From contig NZ_JACHOS010000001.1 of assembly GCF_014199985.1 (NCBI RefSeq), positions 310,001 through 374,000 on the forward strand: a DNA stretch of 64,000 nucleotides, in the 5' to 3' direction. Position numbers and translations under genes: made by a program. This DNA comes from Methylorubrum rhodesianum (GTDB lineage: Bacteria; Pseudomonadota; Alphaproteobacteria; Rhizobiales; Beijerinckiaceae). This document shows, one piece after another, positions 61,520 through 64,000 of the stretch; position 1 is the first letter of the stretch, and every line of letters begins with the position of its first letter. The notes under the pieces were generated by a model, which worked only from the letters and a program-made list of their open reading frames with translations, was not told the DNA's origin and made no database searches.

Positions 61520-64000
61520 CTAGACGAGGGCGCCGTACCGGAAGCCGCCGTCGGCGAAGTCCGACCGACCCTCGTAGAGGCCGTATTGCAGGAAGTGCTG
61601 CATCGGATCGAGCCCGGCGGCGGCCACATCCTTGTAGGTGGAGAGGTAGGTCGCGGTGTCGAACGAGGCGGACGGGTCGCGGCCCTCCTTCCAGCCATAC
61701 TGGTCGTAGTGGGTCAGCGGGTTGATGCCCGCCGCCTTCACGTCACCGTAGGCGGCGAGGTACCCCTTGGTGTCGAAGACCGCGTTCGGGTTGCGACCCT
61801 CCTTCCAGCCGTATTGCTCGAAATGCTGGGCGGCGAAGGTGAAGGCGTTGCCGCTGCCGGCAGCCTGCGCCACGTCGGCATTGGCGAGGAGGTAGAACTC
61901 GGCGTCGAAGCCGCCGCGGATGTCGCCCGCCCGGCCGACCGCATCGTGGATCGCCCGGCCCTCGCTCTGCCCGTATTGAAGGTAGTGCGCGAGCGGGTTC
62001 AGCCCGGCGGCCTTCACGTCGGGATTGGCCGCCAGATAGAACTCGTTGTCGAACCGAGCGCCCGGATCGCGTCCCTCCTTCCAGCCGATCTGCTCGTACT
62101 GATCGAGCGGGTTGCTTCCGGAGGCCCTCACCTCGGGATTGGCCGCCAGATAGCCCTTGGTCGAGAAGAAGGCATTCGGGTCGCGGCCCTCGCGGGCACC
62201 GTACTGGGCGAAGTGCGTGTCCGCGTCCTGGCCGGCCTGGAACACGTCCTTGTTGCGGGCGAGGTAGTAGAGGTCGTCGACGAGCGGCTTGCCGTCGTTC
62301 ACCACGATCGTGGCGTCCGAGAACAGGTAGCGCTCGAAGCCATCGACGAGGTCGCGCCCTTCCGGCCCGGTGACGACCGTAAACCGGCCGGCCTCCGAGA
62401 CGGTGATGTTCGCGAAGGACGAGTTGAAGACGAGCGTGTCGATGCCGCGCCCGCCGGACAGGATGTCGTCGCCGGCGCTGTTGGTGATGACATCGTCGCC
62501 CGCGCCGCCGGAGAGAAGGTCGGCGAAGGGTGTTCCCTGCAGCACGTCGTTGCCGCCGGTTCCGGGCTTGTTGACGCCGCGGGCCAGCACGCTGTCACCG
62601 CGGAAGGCAAGGTTCTGGATGCGCGTGTCGGCGGCGGGGCCGGTATCGGCCTGGCCGAAGGCCGTCACACTGAAGAAGGCCTTGAGATACTCGGCCATGG
62701 CGTCCTGCTCGGTGCCCTGCGCCGCGAAGGTCTCGGTGTTGGGCAAGGAGGTCGGCGTGGCACTGCTCAGCGCGACACGGTTCTCCCCATAGGCCGGGAA
62801 GGGATAGTTGTCGCCCCCGAGCCCCGGCGCCGCGCTGGTTCCCGTGGTGAGGAAGTCCAGGGTGACGGCGCGGATGCCTCGGTTCGGGTCACCGACGAGC
62901 TGGCCGTTCTGCACCAGGGTGTCGATGAGGTAGCCGTCGGCATCGACGATCGCGGCCGAGACGATCCGCTGTCCCTCGCGAGTGACGTTGCCGTTGGCGT
63001 CGAGCGTCTGAGCCTGCCGGCTCGCGTCGAACGAGAAGCTGATGCCGCCGATCTGCGGGAAGGCCCCGGGCGTCGCCCCAGGCGCAACCGACGAGACGGC
63101 GTGTTCGAGCACCCGCTCCAGCTCGGAGGCCGTGACCGTGACCATCGCGAGCGCGTTGTTGAAGCGCAGCGAGTTGGTGACGTCGAGCTGCGAGATGTCG
63201 CCCGCCGCCTTGCCCGCCGCCGGGTTGGCGGCCGGCGGGAGCTCCGCAGTGCCGCCGCCGGCCGTCGAGAACGATCCGATCGAGTCGCGGATGCCGCCGC
63301 CGTTCTTGATCGAGACGGCGACGGTGCCGTCGAACTGCTTGGCGTACCAGAGATTGGCGTCGGCGCTGAGATTGCCGAGGTTGGTCTCCTCAGTGCGGAC
63401 CTCGCCGCGGCGGCCCTCGAGATACACGCTGGTGCGGCCGAGGATGTTGCCGTCCTGCTGGCGGATGATGTCGGCGATTCCCGCCGTCTCCTGGATGCCG
63501 TCATTGTTAGCGTCCAGGCCCTCGATCACCTCGCGCACGAGGTAGCCCTTCGAGCCGGGGGTGAAGGCTGCGGCCTTCGAGCCCCATAACTGCGCGACGG
63601 TAGCGTCATCGACGGCGACGGCACCGGAATTCTCCGGGGTGATCGAGTTGCGGATGACGTTGCCCCGATCGTCGAAGGTGACGTTGAGCCGGCCGACATA
63701 GGAATACTCGGAGGCGGTGTTCACCAGGGCCAGCGTCTGGCCGGACGCGTTGGTGAAGAATTGCGGGTAGGCGCCGCCCGCCTTGTCGCCGGGCAGGAGC
63801 CGGTCGTTGCCGTCGGCGAGCAGGGTGTGCGAGCCGCCGCCGATCAGGACGTCGACGTTGCGCAGGAGCGGGGCGAGCGCCTGCTCGTTGGCGAGCTGCT
63901 GCAGGTGCGTTCCGACGATCACCTTGTTGAGGCCCGGATTGGCTGCGAGCACGCGATCGACTTCGGCATTGATCTGATTGGCCAGGAGCGCGATCTCGTC
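61520..64000 (-). CDS. Secreted 5'-nucleotidase-like RTX protein with C-terminal repeats (5' end beyond the window)
   Basis: The frame is open through base 64000, giving at least 826 residues. The visible start is the rear of a metallophosphoesterase domain (VLIGGGSHTLL), followed by a 5'-nucleotidase C-terminal domain (KNGGGIRDSIG, DVTNSLRFNNALAMVTVTASELERVLEHAV). Next comes a short RTX calcium-binding block GGAGDDVITNSAGDDILSGG, and then six repeats of about 38 residues. UshA/NucA-type enzymes release phosphate from extracellular nucleotides; RTX proteins of this kind leave by a type I system, whose genes are not in the window. Confidence 0.9.
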   Translation of the reverse strand, partial: DEIALLANQINAEVDRVLAANPGLNKVIVGTHLQQLANEQALAPLLRNVDVLIGGGSHTLLADGNDRLLPGDKAGGAYPQFFTNASGQTLALVNTASEYSYVGRLNVTFDDRGNVIRNSITPENSGAVAVDDATVAQLWGSKAAAFTPGSKGYLVREVIEGLDANNDGIQETAGIADIIRQQDGNILGRTSVYLEGRRGEVRTEETNLGNLSADANLWYAKQFDGTVAVSIKNGGGIRDSIGSFSTAGGGTAELPPAANPAAGKAAGDISQLDVTNSLRFNNALAMVTVTASELERVLEHAVSSVAPGATPGAFPQIGGISFSFDASRQAQTLDANGNVTREGQRIVSAAIVDADGYLIDTLVQNGQLVGDPNRGIRAVTLDFLTTGTSAAPGLGGDNYPFPAYGENRVALSSATPTSLPNTETFAAQGTEQDAMAEYLKAFFSVTAFGQADTGPAADTRIQNLAFRGDSVLARGVNKPGTGGNDVLQGTPFADLLSGGAGDDVITNSAGDDILSGGRGIDTLVFNSSFANITVSEAGRFTVVTGPEGRDLVDGFERYLFSDATIVVNDGKPLVDDLYYLARNKDVFQAGQDADTHFAQYGAREGRDPNAFFSTKGYLAANPEVRASGSNPLDQYEQIGWKEGRDPGARFDNEFYLAANPDVKAAGLNPLAHYLQYGQSEGRAIHDAVGRAGDIRGGFDAEFYLLANADVAQAAGSGNAFTFAAQHFEQYGWKEGRNPNAVFDTKGYLAAYGDVKAAGINPLTHYDQYGWKEGRDPSASFDTATYLSTYKDVAAAGLDPMQHFLQYGLYEGRSDFADGGFRYGALV
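61523..62287 (-). repeat. Six tandem protein-coding repeats at the C-terminus of the RTX protein
   Basis: The units share the pattern FD-x-x-YLA-x-NPDV-x-AAG-x-NPL-x-HY-x-QYG-x-x-EGRDP, about 38 residues each. Unit three has an extra ten-residue insertion (AIHDAVGRAG) and unit four a six-residue insertion. Similar repeats occur in large surface proteins of proteobacteria and cyanobacteria, where they may bind carbohydrate or the cell surface. Confidence 0.85.

Noticed and set aside
61523..62287. CRISPR array or intergenic tandem repeat
   Set aside because: Repeats are about 114 bp, degenerate at the DNA level and in frame within a protein, so they are coding repeats.
61436..63589. 717-codon plus-strand open frame
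   Set aside because: It is antisense to the RTX nucleotidase gene; its valine-, glutamate- and arginine-rich content reflects the complementary coding strand.

Overview
The window is a GC-rich stretch (roughly two thirds G+C, strong third-position GC bias) from an alphaproteobacterium, most likely a Methylobacterium/Methylorubrum-type member of the Hyphomicrobiales. That assignment is an inference from base composition and gene content (PmtA-type lipid methyltransferase, multi-PAS hybrid kinase, Xsc, Nit1C cluster, IorAB-type molybdoenzyme). No rRNA, tRNA, CRISPR array or intact insertion sequence was seen.

The outstanding region is about 5.7-24.4 kb, which reads as a complete C2-sulfonate dissimilation island. 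A GMC flavoprotein oxidoreductase and an MHS-type transporter (both minus strand) fit isethionate uptake and oxidation to sulfoacetaldehyde. A LysR regulator, an MFS transporter, an acylating aldehyde dehydrogenase and a two-subunit succinyl-CoA-synthetase-like ligase fit uptake of sulfoacetate, its activation to sulfoacetyl-CoA and reduction to sulfoacetaldehyde. Both routes meet at Xsc, which makes acetyl phosphate and sulfite. Acetate kinase next door would turn acetyl phosphate into acetate and ATP, two periplasmic molybdenum sulfite dehydrogenase modules with c-type cytochromes (SorAB and SoxC plus a cytochrome) would oxidise the sulfite, and a YeiH/PSE-type permease could export the sulfur anion. 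An IclR regulator sits between ackA and xsc.

The left flank (0-5.6 kb) has a split YeeE/YedE sulfur-transport pair, a helix-hairpin-helix protein, DedA and PmtA-like membrane genes, and a divergent two-component system. From 24.5 to 41 kb come a gamma-carbonic anhydrase, an IorAB-type molybdenum hydroxylase, a cobalamin riboswitch with a TonB-dependent receptor, a degenerate serine-recombinase-like protein, a ModE/PBP-like regulator, a 1199-residue multi-PAS hybrid kinase, a SAM-dependent methyltransferase-like protein and a MocR-type regulator.

From 41.0 to 48.0 kb lies an intact Nit1C cluster of eight tightly coupled genes (MSMEG_0572 family, nitrilase, radical SAM, GNAT, AIR-synthase-like, glycosyltransferase, MSMEG_0570 family, flavoprotein), linked in other bacteria to cyanide assimilation and nitrogen starvation. 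The MocR regulator is divergent from it across an intergenic region full of ATTGTAT-type boxes. The right flank (48.3-64 kb) holds pirin, a CPA2 antiporter, CcdA, a six-gene minus-strand operon in which an APC permease is coupled to five small membrane or anchored proteins, an AlkA-type glycosylase, a chemoreceptor, an ABC-F ATPase, small conserved proteins, and the 3' part of a secreted 5'-nucleotidase-like RTX protein with six C-terminal repeats, cut by the window end.
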